Of a DNA stretch of 64,000 nucleotides, positions 18,201 through 25,092 are shown piece after piece. Position 1 is the first letter of the stretch, and the number at the start of each line of letters is the position of its first letter. Origin of the DNA: Synechococcus sp. WH 8101 (GTDB lineage Bacteria; Cyanobacteriota; Cyanobacteriia; PCC-6307; Cyanobiaceae); NCBI RefSeq assembly GCF_004209775.1, contig NZ_CP035914.1, forward strand, positions 930,001 through 994,000. Reading direction: 5' to 3'. Under the pieces are notes generated by a model. It did no database searches and was not told where the DNA came from. It was given only the letters and a program-made list of their open reading frames with translations. The translations under genes were made by a program, and so were the position numbers.

Positions 18201-18636
18201 AATCGTCGATTGCATCGGCGAGGCTGCGGGCGAGCAGCCAGCGGTCCCGGTTCAGCTGATCGGGGCCGCTGGGATGCAGGGCCATCCATTGGCGCAGCGG
18301 TTCAGCCATCGCTTCCTCCAACAGGTCTGGAAGCACCTCGAGCACGCGCCACACCAGCCCCTCCGCCCGCCAGGGATCGTCGGCAGCATCGGGTTGCGTG
18401 GCGTCGCCATCAAGGCTGCGGACCAGCTGACGCAAGCGGGAGCCTGGGAAGGGGAACCGCACCAGGGCGCTGATGCCGTTGACGGCCGCGAGCTGCTCCC
18501 CGAGCCAGCGGCTGGTGGGCCAGGTGTTGACCATCACCTCCACCTCGTCGAACGGTGCCGGTGGCGCCAGCCTCAGCTGCTCCGCCAGGATCCGGGCCAG
18601 CCATTCCGCCCGGTTGCTCCGGTAGACCGTCAGCAA
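15295..18636 (-). CDS. recC: Exodeoxyribonuclease V gamma subunit RecC
   Basis: A 1113-residue protein beginning MLTVYRSNRAEWLARILAEQ. RecC features include VMVNTWPTSRWLGEQLA, VLVMTPQIDRFAPLL, RAIPHRVIVLMGLDASSFPR and WNARDERRGESLPP. RecC is the helicase-like subunit, with lost ATPase motifs, that recognises Chi and splits the duplex. The recognised Chi sequence cannot be read from here. Its start overlaps the preceding phosphatase gene by 7 bp and its end overlaps recB by 4 bp. Confidence 0.94.
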   Translation of the reverse strand: MLTVYRSNRAEWLARILAEQLRLAPPAPFDEVEVMVNTWPTSRWLGEQLAAVNGISALVRFPFPGSRLRQLVRSLDGDATQPDAADDPWRAEGLVWRVLEVLPDLLEEAMAEPLRQWMALHPSGPDQLNRDRWLLARSLADAIDDYALYRPDELERWLHRSGPDPDLPTALQWQPLLVQRLARHCPSPPFGLQVRHAVQRLRSGAAPTERLPRQLRLFGISSMAPVQVELLQALSGVIDVQLFLLTPCPDLWQRSGQRRRRLGDHWQAPLDGSWLLEAPRLEAMAGRMGAEFQLLLEGSGDCQLGERTDGDLFAAPMTNALEANRRPSLLEQLQEQLVVAQDTDLQHRAGDESLRFLASPGRWREVQLVRDQILQWLAADPTLQPRDVLVMTPQIDRFAPLLSSVFNDAAATGVALPWRLTDRSQQDSPGLCQSVLQLLEMAGERLTATGLEQLLANPALQAAQQLERSEVEAIHRCLQRCGFRWGLDGRDRRGDPTHSLRWCLDRWLLGLVFDDATTVGNGDTAPFSDGLTPEQLGRWWPLLDRVARWLDRLGQPRRCSDWIPLLLTLLEELYGDGGAWSEEKQAVLAALEGWRERADTCALQLEPSVVVAVLREVLSRDSGRFGHRSGAVTISALEPMRAIPHRVIVLMGLDASSFPRQSERPGFHLLEQQRRLGDPSPSDQDRYALLEALLSARQHLLISWNARDERRGESLPPAAPVQQWLSLLEEQLGPDAMRALRLQPAANPLDPTNFQPQAPVVLASCDQRLLLARRCLDQALRGEGGSAMTTSTSDAQEGLAQPLHWALSDATEEEANGSQDLGSLDGEQIERWLVAPQRVWLEEQGLRPQEWLEPIEDFEALDLAERDRQALLQESLQQRIDQLPEAEIDRGWSEPEPGHWLERSRGRGWLPPAAAAAVETDRLEQRWQSLQSALLQVGSVRRQGGRLVAGDTLVVAQPGRLRARGVLRGWWQHLQAQAAAEGRDTVMIARDTGRGTSDRFAVALRWRGFDPDRAVAYLHTLQACALKGWHHCWPVPPDSGLTRALQLHKGEDAANRAFRSQWQGDFQAFPERERPEMRLCFGEGCDSDQLLEAPGFEEAFHGLYQPLVEHLQR

Positions 18637-19286
18637 GGCACGCGCTCGACCTGATCGGCGCGCTGCTGCAGGGCGGGGCTGGGCAGGGCGGTGTGTCCGA
18701 TCACCTGCACAACGGCATCGCTTTCCGGGCAGTAAGCGGTGAGCAGTCCTCCGTACACCGCGCCGGTGTCGATCATCACGATGTCCCCTTTGCGCTCCAC
18801 CGAGGGTCTGGGCGTGTGGCCCACCACCACCCGGCCATAGCGACCGTCGTAGCTGTCCCAGAAGGGTTCGCGGATGCGCAGGTCCGGTCGGCCCTCGGGA
18901 TCGAAACCGGCGTGGGTGGCGACCCAGCCATCACCGCGATAGAGATCCGGCAGGCGGCGGAGGCGTTGCAGCCATTGCCGCGTAAGGCCATCGCCGAGCT
19001 GGCGATAGGTGTCGATGGTGAGCAGCTGGCTGTCGCTGCGCCCGGGGCTCCGTTCGAGGCCCTCGATCAATGCCTGTTCGTGGTTCCCGCGCAGCCAGGT
19101 GGCGCGACCTGTGCAGACCAGATCCCACACGAGGTTGATGGTTTCGGTGATCCCCGGGCCGCGGTTGATCACATCACCACAAAACACCAGGTGATCGCCC
19201 GCGGGCAACACACTCAGCAGCCGCCGCAGCGGCTGATGGCAACCGTGCACATCGCCGATCACCCAGTGACGAGGCGCCACAGCCAC
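18630..19286 (-). CDS. Calcineurin-like phosphatase (PrpA/ApaH type)
   Basis: A 218-residue metallophosphatase. It has WVIGDVHGCHQPLRRLL (GDxHG), FCGDVINRGPGITETI (GDxxxRG), TWLRGNHEQALIE (GNHE), VATHAGFDP and VVVGHTPRPSVE, the complete signature of Ser/Thr and diadenosine-tetraphosphate phosphatases. I start at GTG 19286 because GAGAGAGGT lies about 6 bases upstream; the same frame is open to 19403. It is the first gene of the recCBD operon. Its substrate is unknown. Confidence 0.85.
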   Translation of the reverse strand: MAVAPRHWVIGDVHGCHQPLRRLLSVLPAGDHLVFCGDVINRGPGITETINLVWDLVCTGRATWLRGNHEQALIEGLERSPGRSDSQLLTIDTYRQLGDGLTRQWLQRLRRLPDLYRGDGWVATHAGFDPEGRPDLRIREPFWDSYDGRYGRVVVGHTPRPSVERKGDIVMIDTGAVYGGLLTAYCPESDAVVQVIGHTALPSPALQQRADQVERVPC

Positions 19287-19387
19287 GGGATGACCTCTCT
19301 CAGCATCACATCGCTTCGGATTCTGACGAACGGCCGGGGTCGTGTCAGCAACCCTGCCTACGGTGTTGCCTCGCTGAGACGAGAGCT

Positions 19388-19633
19388 GTGAATCCGCGCT
19401 CATTGCCGGTGGCCCGCCGGGTCGCCCTGTTGGTCAAGGCGCTCGATGGGGCGCCACGCACGAATGAGGCCCTGGCCAAGGCCGCCGATGGTGAAGCGAT
19501 GTTGGATGTGCTGGTGTCGGCGTCCGAAAAACTCGGCCTGGGCCTGACCCGGGAGGAGTTGAGCCGAACGCCGCCGATTCGCGACTGGATCTGGTGGCAC
19601 GGCAAACAGGCTCCGATCACTATCGGCAATTGA
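19388..19633 (+). CDS. Small hypothetical protein, weakly Nif11-like
   Basis: An 81-residue protein read from GTG 19388. The segment NEALAKAADGEAMLDVLVSA followed by SEKLGLGLTREEL loosely resembles the Nif11 leader helix-turn-helix common in cyanobacteria. The tail is TPPIRDWIWWHGKQAPITIGN. No double-Gly leader cleavage site and no nearby lanthionine synthetase are seen, so a peptide precursor role is not supported. It is divergent from the phosphatase. Confidence 0.45.
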   Translation: MNPRSLPVARRVALLVKALDGAPRTNEALAKAADGEAMLDVLVSASEKLGLGLTREELSRTPPIRDWIWWHGKQAPITIGN

Positions 19634-19663
19634 GCGGCTAACGATCGATTTCTTGCTCAGGTT

Positions 19664-19894
19664 TCACCAGGGGTAATCCTCCGGTTTGGCATCCGGCGGG
19701 CAGGGATCGGACGCCCGCCCTCCCGGCAGATCCTCATCGCCGATGATGTCGTTGAGGTAAGCGGCGCAGAGTTGTTCGGGGGTGAGTGAATTCACCCAGC
19801 TCTGCCAGCCTCCGCCGGAATCCGCCCACGCCGCCCCGGCACTTGTGAGCACCAGGCTGAGGGCCAGGGGGAACAGGCAGGAGCGGTGGGGCAT
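19664..19894 (-). CDS. Small secreted hypothetical protein
   Basis: A 76-residue protein starting MPHRSCLFPLALSLVL at ATG 19894, with a signal peptide ending near AAWADS. The mature part contains SWVNSLTPEQLCAAYLNDII and a Pro/Asp-rich tail with two Cys. A longer in-frame start at 20002 is rejected because it overlaps ycf54 and would bury the signal peptide. The function is unknown. Confidence 0.6.
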   Translation of the reverse strand: MPHRSCLFPLALSLVLTSAGAAWADSGGGWQSWVNSLTPEQLCAAYLNDIIGDEDLPGGRASDPCPPDAKPEDYPW

Positions 19895-19919
19895 GGCTGA
19901 GCAGGGCGTCGGGGTCAAC

Positions 19920-20249
19920 TCAATGGGCCGCCACCAGGGAGGCGAGGGCTTCGGGGATCGTGGCGCTCGGGGCTTCGAACTGCCCCTCCACCACAAATTC
20001 AAGCCGCAATTTCATGAAGGTGATGAAGCTGGCGTCGGTGGACACCACCGCTGCGGCCGGCTGGGGCACCTGGGCAGCCAGATCCTTCAGCTCCGGAGCG
20101 CTGAGGAAGGCCGGTTGGCGCACTAACCAGAAATCAATCTCCCGGCCCTGCTCGCTGTAGTGACGCTGGCGCTCCCGCAGCACCTCATCGAGCGGCTCCT
20201 CCTCGGTGAGGAAGCGTTCGCTGGCGGCGACGAAGTGATACGTGGTCAT
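19920..20249 (-). CDS. ycf54: Ycf54, Mg-protoporphyrin IX monomethyl ester cyclase subunit
   Basis: A 109-residue protein with the typical Ycf54 sequence: [49 protein letters not shown] and [10 protein letters not shown] at the end. Ycf54 is needed for the aerobic oxidative cyclase (AcsF/CycI) that makes the fifth ring of chlorophyll. The length equals the family norm. It overlaps pdxJ by 4 bp (ATGA), so the two are co-transcribed. Confidence 0.93.
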   Translation of the reverse strand: MTTYHFVAASERFLTEEEPLDEVLRERQRHYSEQGREIDFWLVRQPAFLSAPELKDLAAQVPQPAAAVVSTDASFITFMKLRLEFVVEGQFEAPSATIPEALASLVAAH

Positions 20250-20995
20250 GACGGGGTGCTTCCAAAGAGCGGCTCACGGCGGGGATTCTGAACCAGACGC
20301 TTCATTTCGCTGACGGCGCTCTGCAGGCCGACCGCCAGGGCGCGGGCCACGATCGTGTGGCCGATGTTCAGCTCCTCCATGCCTTCGATCGCCGCCACCG
20401 GCTCCACGTTCTGGTACGTGAGGCCATGGCCGGCGTTGACGCGCAGGTCGAGGTTGCGGGCGATGAATGTGCCTTCGATCAACCGCGCCAGCTCCAAGGG
20501 CTGGTCGGGCCACGCCGCTTCGGCGTAGCGGCCGGTGTGCAGTTCCACCCAGCGAGCTCCCGTGGTGCGGCAAGCCTGTAGTTGGCGTGTGTCGGCATCC
20601 ACAAACAGGCTCACGCCAATCCCGGCGTCCTGCAATCGGCCCACCAGTCGCTGGAGCGGCTCTACCTGGCCGGCCACATCGAGGCCCCCTTCGGTGGTCA
20701 CCTCCTCGCGCTTTTCCGGCACCAGGGTCACCATGTCGGGGCGGATCCGCAGGGCGATCGCTTCCATCTCGGTGGTAGCCGCCATCTCCAGATTGAGCCG
20801 GCTGCGCACCGTCTGACGCAGCAAGTCCACGTCGCGGTCCTGGATGTGGCGACGGTCTTCGCGCAGATGCACGGTGATGCCATCCGCGCCGCCCAGTTCG
20901 GCCAGCAGGGCGTAGCTCACCGGATCGGGCTCAACGGTGCGGCGGGCCTGACGCACGTTGGCGATGTGGTCGATGTTCACACCGAGGCTGGCCAC
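20246..20995 (-). CDS. pdxJ: Pyridoxine 5'-phosphate synthase PdxJ
   Basis: A 249-residue TIM-barrel enzyme. Motifs include [17 protein letters not shown] at the N-terminus, [70 protein letters not shown] and [17 protein letters not shown]. It condenses 1-deoxy-D-xylulose-5-phosphate with 3-amino-2-oxopropyl phosphate in vitamin B6 synthesis. It is the first gene of the pdxJ-ycf54 pair. Confidence 0.96.
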   Translation of the reverse strand: MASLGVNIDHIANVRQARRTVEPDPVSYALLAELGGADGITVHLREDRRHIQDRDVDLLRQTVRSRLNLEMAATTEMEAIALRIRPDMVTLVPEKREEVTTEGGLDVAGQVEPLQRLVGRLQDAGIGVSLFVDADTRQLQACRTTGARWVELHTGRYAEAAWPDQPLELARLIEGTFIARNLDLRVNAGHGLTYQNVEPVAAIEGMEELNIGHTIVARALAVGLQSAVSEMKRLVQNPRREPLFGSTPS

Positions 20996-21077
20996 GCTGG
21001 AGTCGCGAACGTTGAATTGAATCTATGCAGCGGCACCCGGCGAGCGGCCGAAGGATCAACTGCCCAGCAGAGCCAGG

Positions 21078-21097
21078 AAAGGCCGGCTTCGGCCTTT
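21078..21097. promoter_or_regulatory. Hairpin in the divergent pdxJ/acyltransferase spacer
   Basis: AAAGGCCG and CGGCCTTT form an 8-bp stem with a 4-base loop. It is terminator-shaped but lies between divergent starts and has no long T-run. It may be a leader hairpin or the end of an unseen upstream transcript. A 6-codon ORF (ATG 21115, stop 21133-21135) then overlaps the GTG of the next gene. Confidence 0.4.
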
Positions 21098-21131
21098 AGG
21101 TTTCCTGCCGTTCGATGACCACGCCGACGCG

Positions 21132-21830
21132 GTGACCTCCAGCCTGGCGACACGTGAAAGTGCCCTGGGTTCGGGGATTGACCCCTTCTGGGCCCCCTTG
21201 GCGATGGTGCTCACCCAGGACCTGGCCTTGAAGGCCTATTTCCGAGAGCGCATCGTGCTGGGAGCGGAGCGGTTGCCTTTGGAGGGTCCCCTGCTACTGG
21301 CTCCAACCCATCGGGCTCGCTGGGATGCCCTGATGCTGCCGATGGCGGCGGGACGGCGCATCACTGGGCGTGATTGCCGCTTCATGGTGACCCGCACGGA
21401 GATGGATGGGGCCCAGGGGTGGTTTCTGCATCGGCTCGGCTGCTTCGCCGTCGATCAGGGGCGACCGTCCCTGACCACCCTGCGCTTCGCGATCGATCTC
21501 CTCGCCGCTGAGCAGCAGGTGGTGGTGTTCCCGGAGGGGCGGATCAACCGCACGGATGACCCCATCCGCCTGCAGCAAGGATTGGCGCGCCTGGCTCAGC
21601 TCGCCCATCGCCAAGGGGTTCCGGTGCGGGTGCTGCCTGTCGGGTTGGCTTACAGCCAGGCTTTGCCACGTTTCTGCGCCAGGGCGGCCATCTGTTTCGG
21701 CGAAGTCATGGACGTCGAGGGCCATGGCAGGGAGGCGGCTCGCGCCTTCAACGCCGAACTGGCCCAGCGCATGCAATCAGCTGAACAAGCGGCCCGGGAG
21801 GCGGTGGGCCGTCCCCTCAGCTCCCCTTAA
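21132..21830 (+). CDS. 1-acyl-glycerol-3-phosphate acyltransferase family protein
   Basis: A 232-residue PlsC-type acyltransferase. The catalytic HxxxxD motif is LAPTHRARWDALMLP (about residues 57-71), and the substrate-binding motif is VVVFPEGRINRTDDPIRLQQ (about 137-156). The second conserved block is VRVLPVGLAY. It would acylate lysophosphatidic acid or a similar glycerolipid at the membrane. The call begins at GTG 21132; the overlap with a 6-codon upstream ORF suggests coupled initiation. Confidence 0.85.
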   Translation: MTSSLATRESALGSGIDPFWAPLAMVLTQDLALKAYFRERIVLGAERLPLEGPLLLAPTHRARWDALMLPMAAGRRITGRDCRFMVTRTEMDGAQGWFLHRLGCFAVDQGRPSLTTLRFAIDLLAAEQQVVVFPEGRINRTDDPIRLQQGLARLAQLAHRQGVPVRVLPVGLAYSQALPRFCARAAICFGEVMDVEGHGREAARAFNAELAQRMQSAEQAAREAVGRPLSSP

Positions 21831-21856
21831 AGTCCGGCCACTGTTCCGGTCTGTTC

Positions 21857-22402
21857 ATGCGTTCCTGCCTCTCGCTGACCGCCTTGGCTCTGGCGGCTGG
21901 CCTGTCGCTGACTCCCGGTGTCGCCATGGCTCAGGCCGATGGTGCTGCCGACAGTGGTGTCGCCAAGGTGCTCGCCAGTGGTGGTGCCGGTTTCAACGTG
22001 GCTGCGGTGCAGGATCTGATCAACCGTGGTGATGCTGCGGTGGCGGCCGGCAATCTCCCGGAGGCGCGCAAGGACTACGACAACGCCCGCTCTGCTGCGA
22101 AGCAGCTCCTAGCGTTTTACCGCGATCTGAGCGGTGCCTTCCGCGGTCTCGATGCCCGCATCCCCAGGGAAATGGATGCGAAAGGCCGGGCCGCTCTGGG
22201 GCTTTTGGCGGAAGCGAATCTCCGCCTCGCCGCCCTGTTCCGGCGTCAGAACCAGCCGGAGGTGGCGGTGCCCGTGCTGGTGGAGGTAGTTCGTCTGATG
22301 ACCCCGTCGCAACCGCAGGGCCAGAAGGCTTACCAGAGCCTGGTGGAGCTCGGCTTTGTCGAGACGCCGTTCGCGGCAGCGAAAACCACCCCTGCGAACT
22401 GA
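21857..22402 (+). CDS. Exported TPR-like helical protein
   Basis: A 181-residue protein with a signal peptide (MRSCLSLTALALAAGLSL, cleavage near AMAQA). The rest is helical: LINRGDAAVAAGNLPEARKD resembles a tetratricopeptide helix pair, followed by Arg/Leu-rich helices. This conserved cyanobacterial type has no settled function. It follows the acyltransferase by 26 bp on the same strand, so they may share a transcript. Confidence 0.6.
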   Translation: MRSCLSLTALALAAGLSLTPGVAMAQADGAADSGVAKVLASGGAGFNVAAVQDLINRGDAAVAAGNLPEARKDYDNARSAAKQLLAFYRDLSGAFRGLDARIPREMDAKGRAALGLLAEANLRLAALFRRQNQPEVAVPVLVEVVRLMTPSQPQGQKAYQSLVELGFVETPFAAAKTTPAN

Positions 22403-22474
22403 CACGCCTGGTTGTTGCCACGTCGGTGGCAGCCGCCATCTGTCAGCATCGGCACGCATCTGAGACAGGCGCTC

Positions 22475-22708
22475 ATGGTTCAACCCGATGCAGTGGTGGC
22501 GGCGATCCGTCATGCCCTACCGGATGCCCAGGTGGAGGTGGAGGACCTCACCGGTGGCGGCGATCACCTCCAGGTGACGGTGGTGTCGAGCGGCTTCAGC
22601 GGGCTCAACCGGGTTCGCCAGCATCAGCTCGTTTACAAGGCCCTGCGCGATGAGCTCGCCAGTGAGGCGATTCATGCCCTGGCCCTCAACACCTCAACGC
22701 CTACCTAA
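22475..22708 (+). CDS. bolA: BolA family protein
   Basis: A 77-residue BolA-like protein starting [16 protein letters not shown]. It shows the conserved core [19 protein letters not shown] and the fold's end block [20 protein letters not shown], with the BolA H in RQHQLVY. BolA proteins partner monothiol glutaredoxins to form [2Fe-2S] heterodimers in iron sensing and Fe-S trafficking. The glutaredoxin gene is 35 bp downstream, supporting this pairing. An earlier in-frame ATG at 22412 is less likely. Confidence 0.9.
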   Translation: MVQPDAVVAAIRHALPDAQVEVEDLTGGGDHLQVTVVSSGFSGLNRVRQHQLVYKALRDELASEAIHALALNTSTPT

Positions 22709-22743
22709 TCGCCGCTCGTCTTTTATCCCATTGCTCTTCCGTC

Positions 22744-23067
22744 ATGGATGCCCAGACCAAGGCCCGCATTGAGAGCCTGATTCAATCCAGCCCGATTGTC
22801 GTGTTCATGAAGGGCACCAAGCTGATGCCCCAGTGCGGCTTCTCCAACAATGTGGTGCAGATCCTGAATGCCCTCGGTCTGCCGTTTGAAACCTTCGACG
22901 TGCTCTCCGATATGGAGATCCGTCAGGGCATCAAAGAGTTCTCCGATTGGCCCACAATCCCCCAGGTGTATGTGAAGGGGGAATTCATCGGCGGATCGGA
23001 CATCCTTATCGAGATGTACAACTCCGGTGAGTTGAAAGAAAAGCTTGAGGTGGCGCTCGCGTCTTAA
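22744..23067 (+). CDS. grxD: Monothiol glutaredoxin, Grx4/GrxD type
   Basis: A 107-residue monothiol glutaredoxin. The active site is MPQCGFSNNVVQ (CGFS, about residues 33-36). Glutathione-binding residues are visible in VFMKGTKL, DWPTIPQVYVKGEFIGGSD and the TVP-like TIPQV loop. It carries [2Fe-2S] clusters and works with BolA. It follows bolA directly. Its last four bases overlap the convergent gene. Confidence 0.95.
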   Translation: MDAQTKARIESLIQSSPIVVFMKGTKLMPQCGFSNNVVQILNALGLPFETFDVLSDMEIRQGIKEFSDWPTIPQVYVKGEFIGGSDILIEMYNSGELKEKLEVALAS

Positions 23068-23330
23068 TGCTGCGGTTGCCTGAACAGGGTGCTCAGGTCG
23101 CCGTCGGGTCCGATGAAGCTGGAAGGGTCAAGGATCCAGCGATCCACCAACCCTTCCAGCCTGGCCTGCTCGCGTGGTTCCAGGCTGCCGGTTTTCCGCA
23201 GGGCGTGGAGGTAACCGTCCGCATAGAGCCGGAGCTCCGCAGGACTGTGATAACGGTTTGTCAGCTCCTGGCAGGCGTCACACAGCGACTGGAAGTGTCG
23301 AATCGCCTCCGGATGCTGCAGAGATGTCAT
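23064..23330 (-). CDS. Conserved cyanobacterial small protein (DUF6761-like)
   Basis: An 88-residue soluble protein: MTSLQHPEAIRHFQSLCDAC, SPAELRLYADGYLHALRKTG, LVDRWILDPSSF. The block ELRLYxDGYLxxLR and the late DPSxF resemble a widespread cyanobacterial family that I recall as DUF6761. No function is known. It is convergent with grxD, overlapping by 4 bp. Confidence 0.65.
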   Translation of the reverse strand: MTSLQHPEAIRHFQSLCDACQELTNRYHSPAELRLYADGYLHALRKTGSLEPREQARLEGLVDRWILDPSSFIGPDGDLSTLFRQPQH

Positions 23331-23407
23331 GGCCAGTGAGGACGGCAGCCTCTGTTACCAGCGTGCCTTGAAATTGGCCTTAGCGTAAGCATGCACTCCA
23401 TCGGCTT

Positions 23408-24175
23408 GTGACCTCCTCCTCCCGCGATCTGCTGCAGAACGGAGCGCCGCCAGCTCCTGCAGCCACCTCCATGCGATCCAGCGGGAGTCCGAAGGAGCCG
23501 TCACGGGTGCTGGTGGTGGAACCGCATCCCACCCTGCGCACCGTTCTGGTGCAGCGTCTGCGTCAGGACGGCCACCTCACGGCGGCGGTGGCCACCGCCG
23601 CCGAGGCTTTAGAGGTGTGCCAGGAGCAATCGCCCGATCTGTTGGTGAGTGCTGAGATCCTTGAGCAGAGTTCCGCCCTGCGGCTGGGTCAGCAGCTGCG
23701 CTGTCCAGTGATTGTGCTCACGGCCCGTTCCGGTGCCGAGCCCGTGGTGGGCCTTCTCGATGATGGTGCCGATGATGTGCTCCGCAAACCGTTTGGGTTA
23801 GAGGAGCTGGCGGCCCGTTGTCGCACCCTGCTGCGCCGTGGCGGCACCGGACTGCAGGAGCAGGTCACGGTGGGGCCGCTGCAGGTGCATCTGCTCCTCC
23901 GCCAGGTGACGCTGCGCGAGAAGCCCGTGGAGCTGAGCCCGCGGGAATTTGCCCTGCTCTGTGCCCTGCTGATGCCACCGGGGATGGTGCGCAGTCGCCA
24001 GGACCTGTTGCGCATGGCCTGGCCCCCCTTCAGCGGTGGGCCGCGATCAGTGGATACCCAGGTGCTCACCCTGCGGCGCAAGTTGGAGCAGGCCGGTCTC
24101 GGTGAAGGTGGCGGCATCACCACCGTGCGCCAACAGGGCTATCGCTTCAGCCTGGAGGGCCTGCCGGCAGCGTGA
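23408..24175 (+). CDS. OmpR-type response regulator with degenerate receiver
   Basis: A 255-residue protein. After a flexible 30-residue head comes a receiver-like domain (RVLVVEPHPTLRTVLVQRL) and then a winged-helix domain (ELSPREFALLCALL, VRSRQDLLRMAWPP, VDTQVLTLRRKLEQAG, ITTVRQQGYRFSL). The usual acidic pair is EP, and the phosphoacceptor region reads PDLLVSAEILEQS with no Asp at the expected place. The switch Thr (VLTAR) and Lys (RKPFG) remain. It probably binds DNA without classical phosphorylation. No kinase gene is nearby. The start is GTG 23408. Confidence 0.85.
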   Translation: MTSSSRDLLQNGAPPAPAATSMRSSGSPKEPSRVLVVEPHPTLRTVLVQRLRQDGHLTAAVATAAEALEVCQEQSPDLLVSAEILEQSSALRLGQQLRCPVIVLTARSGAEPVVGLLDDGADDVLRKPFGLEELAARCRTLLRRGGTGLQEQVTVGPLQVHLLLRQVTLREKPVELSPREFALLCALLMPPGMVRSRQDLLRMAWPPFSGGPRSVDTQVLTLRRKLEQAGLGEGGGITTVRQQGYRFSLEGLPAA

Positions 24176-24704
24176 GCCAGCCGACTCTCATCGCTCCGAA
24201 CACGACCAGTTCCGACGTGAGCATGAGGGTGGCGAGCACTGCAAGGAGCTGATAAGTCCAGGGAGGGGTGAGCCGTTGCACCTGGGAGGTGTCCACGCCG
24301 CTTGCGGCCTGGAAGCGCGCGAGAAAATCGTTGAAGCGATCGAGCCGCTGAGGCAACAGATAGTGCTCCTGGCGGGCACTGCTCACGTAATACACCGTGC
24401 CGCCCTGACTGGTGCCCATGGGAATGAGGCGGCTGATCTCCTGCCAGGGCAGCTGCCAGCCGCGACGCAGCAACCAGGCGCACCAGCGTGGATATCCCAC
24501 CTGGATCCTCTGGTCATTGAGAAGCACCTCTTCACTGAGCAGCGCCCACACCAAAGCAAGGCCGATCGGCGTGGCGAGAAGCAGCAGGGGGCGAAGTCCG
24601 GCTGGTGCTATCAGGGGGAGAGGCAGCACCAACGCCAGGTAGACGCCGATCAGCGTGCCCCGGATCAGTGGTGAGATCTGGAATCGTTCGTCCATCGCCT
24701 CCAT
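24147..24704 (-). CDS. Membrane protein of unknown function
   Basis: A 185-residue protein with two membrane helices near the N-terminus (about 15-55) and one near the C-terminus (about 150-172). Between them is a soluble segment with a PH-like or YdbT-like flavour (EEVLLNDQRIQVGYPRW, LPWQEISRLIPMGTSQGGTV, RLDRFNDFLARF). It is conserved-looking but I do not recognise a family. It overlaps the convergent regulator gene by 29 bp. Confidence 0.6.
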   Translation of the reverse strand: MEAMDERFQISPLIRGTLIGVYLALVLPLPLIAPAGLRPLLLLATPIGLALVWALLSEEVLLNDQRIQVGYPRWCAWLLRRGWQLPWQEISRLIPMGTSQGGTVYYVSSARQEHYLLPQRLDRFNDFLARFQAASGVDTSQVQRLTPPWTYQLLAVLATLMLTSELVVFGAMRVGWLTLPAGPPG

Positions 24705-24705
24705 C

Positions 24706-24996
24706 TCAGCGATCGTCGGCGGAACCGGGAAGCGGCTCGATCAGGTCACTGGGGCTGTAGCGGCCCTCGAACACTTCGGCTTCGCGACCTTTCCAGAATT
24801 CCCCAAGCCGCATCAGATCAGCATGGGCCTCCTGAATGCTGCGCATGTAGGCCTCCGGACTCATCTCCTCACGGGCTTCCTTGAGTTTCGCCAGCCGGAG
24901 CATCTGCAGCATCCAGGGTTTACCCAGCTCACCCCGCTGCTCGATGTAGCGGGCCAGATCCGCTGCGCTCGGGGTGCTGTCGCTGGAGGCGGCCAT
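24706..24996 (-). CDS. Conserved small cyanobacterial protein
   Basis: A 96-residue soluble helical protein starting MAASSDSTPSAADLARYIEQ. It contains GELGKPWMLQMLRLAKLKEA and YMRSIQEAHADLMRLGEFWK, with many charged residues. No catalytic motif is seen. ATG 24996 is preferred over 25026 because the protein then begins just before the first conserved-looking helix. It lies 1 bp upstream of the membrane protein gene. Confidence 0.6.
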   Translation of the reverse strand: MAASSDSTPSAADLARYIEQRGELGKPWMLQMLRLAKLKEAREEMSPEAYMRSIQEAHADLMRLGEFWKGREAEVFEGRYSPSDLIEPLPGSADDR

Positions 24997-25092
24997 AAAG
25001 CTACACAAGACGCTTGATGGCGACACCCTATGGAGAGGGGGGCAGGCGCTGTGAGTGGGGAGCGTTGCCCCCGGCTTCTTGCCTTGGTCTGA

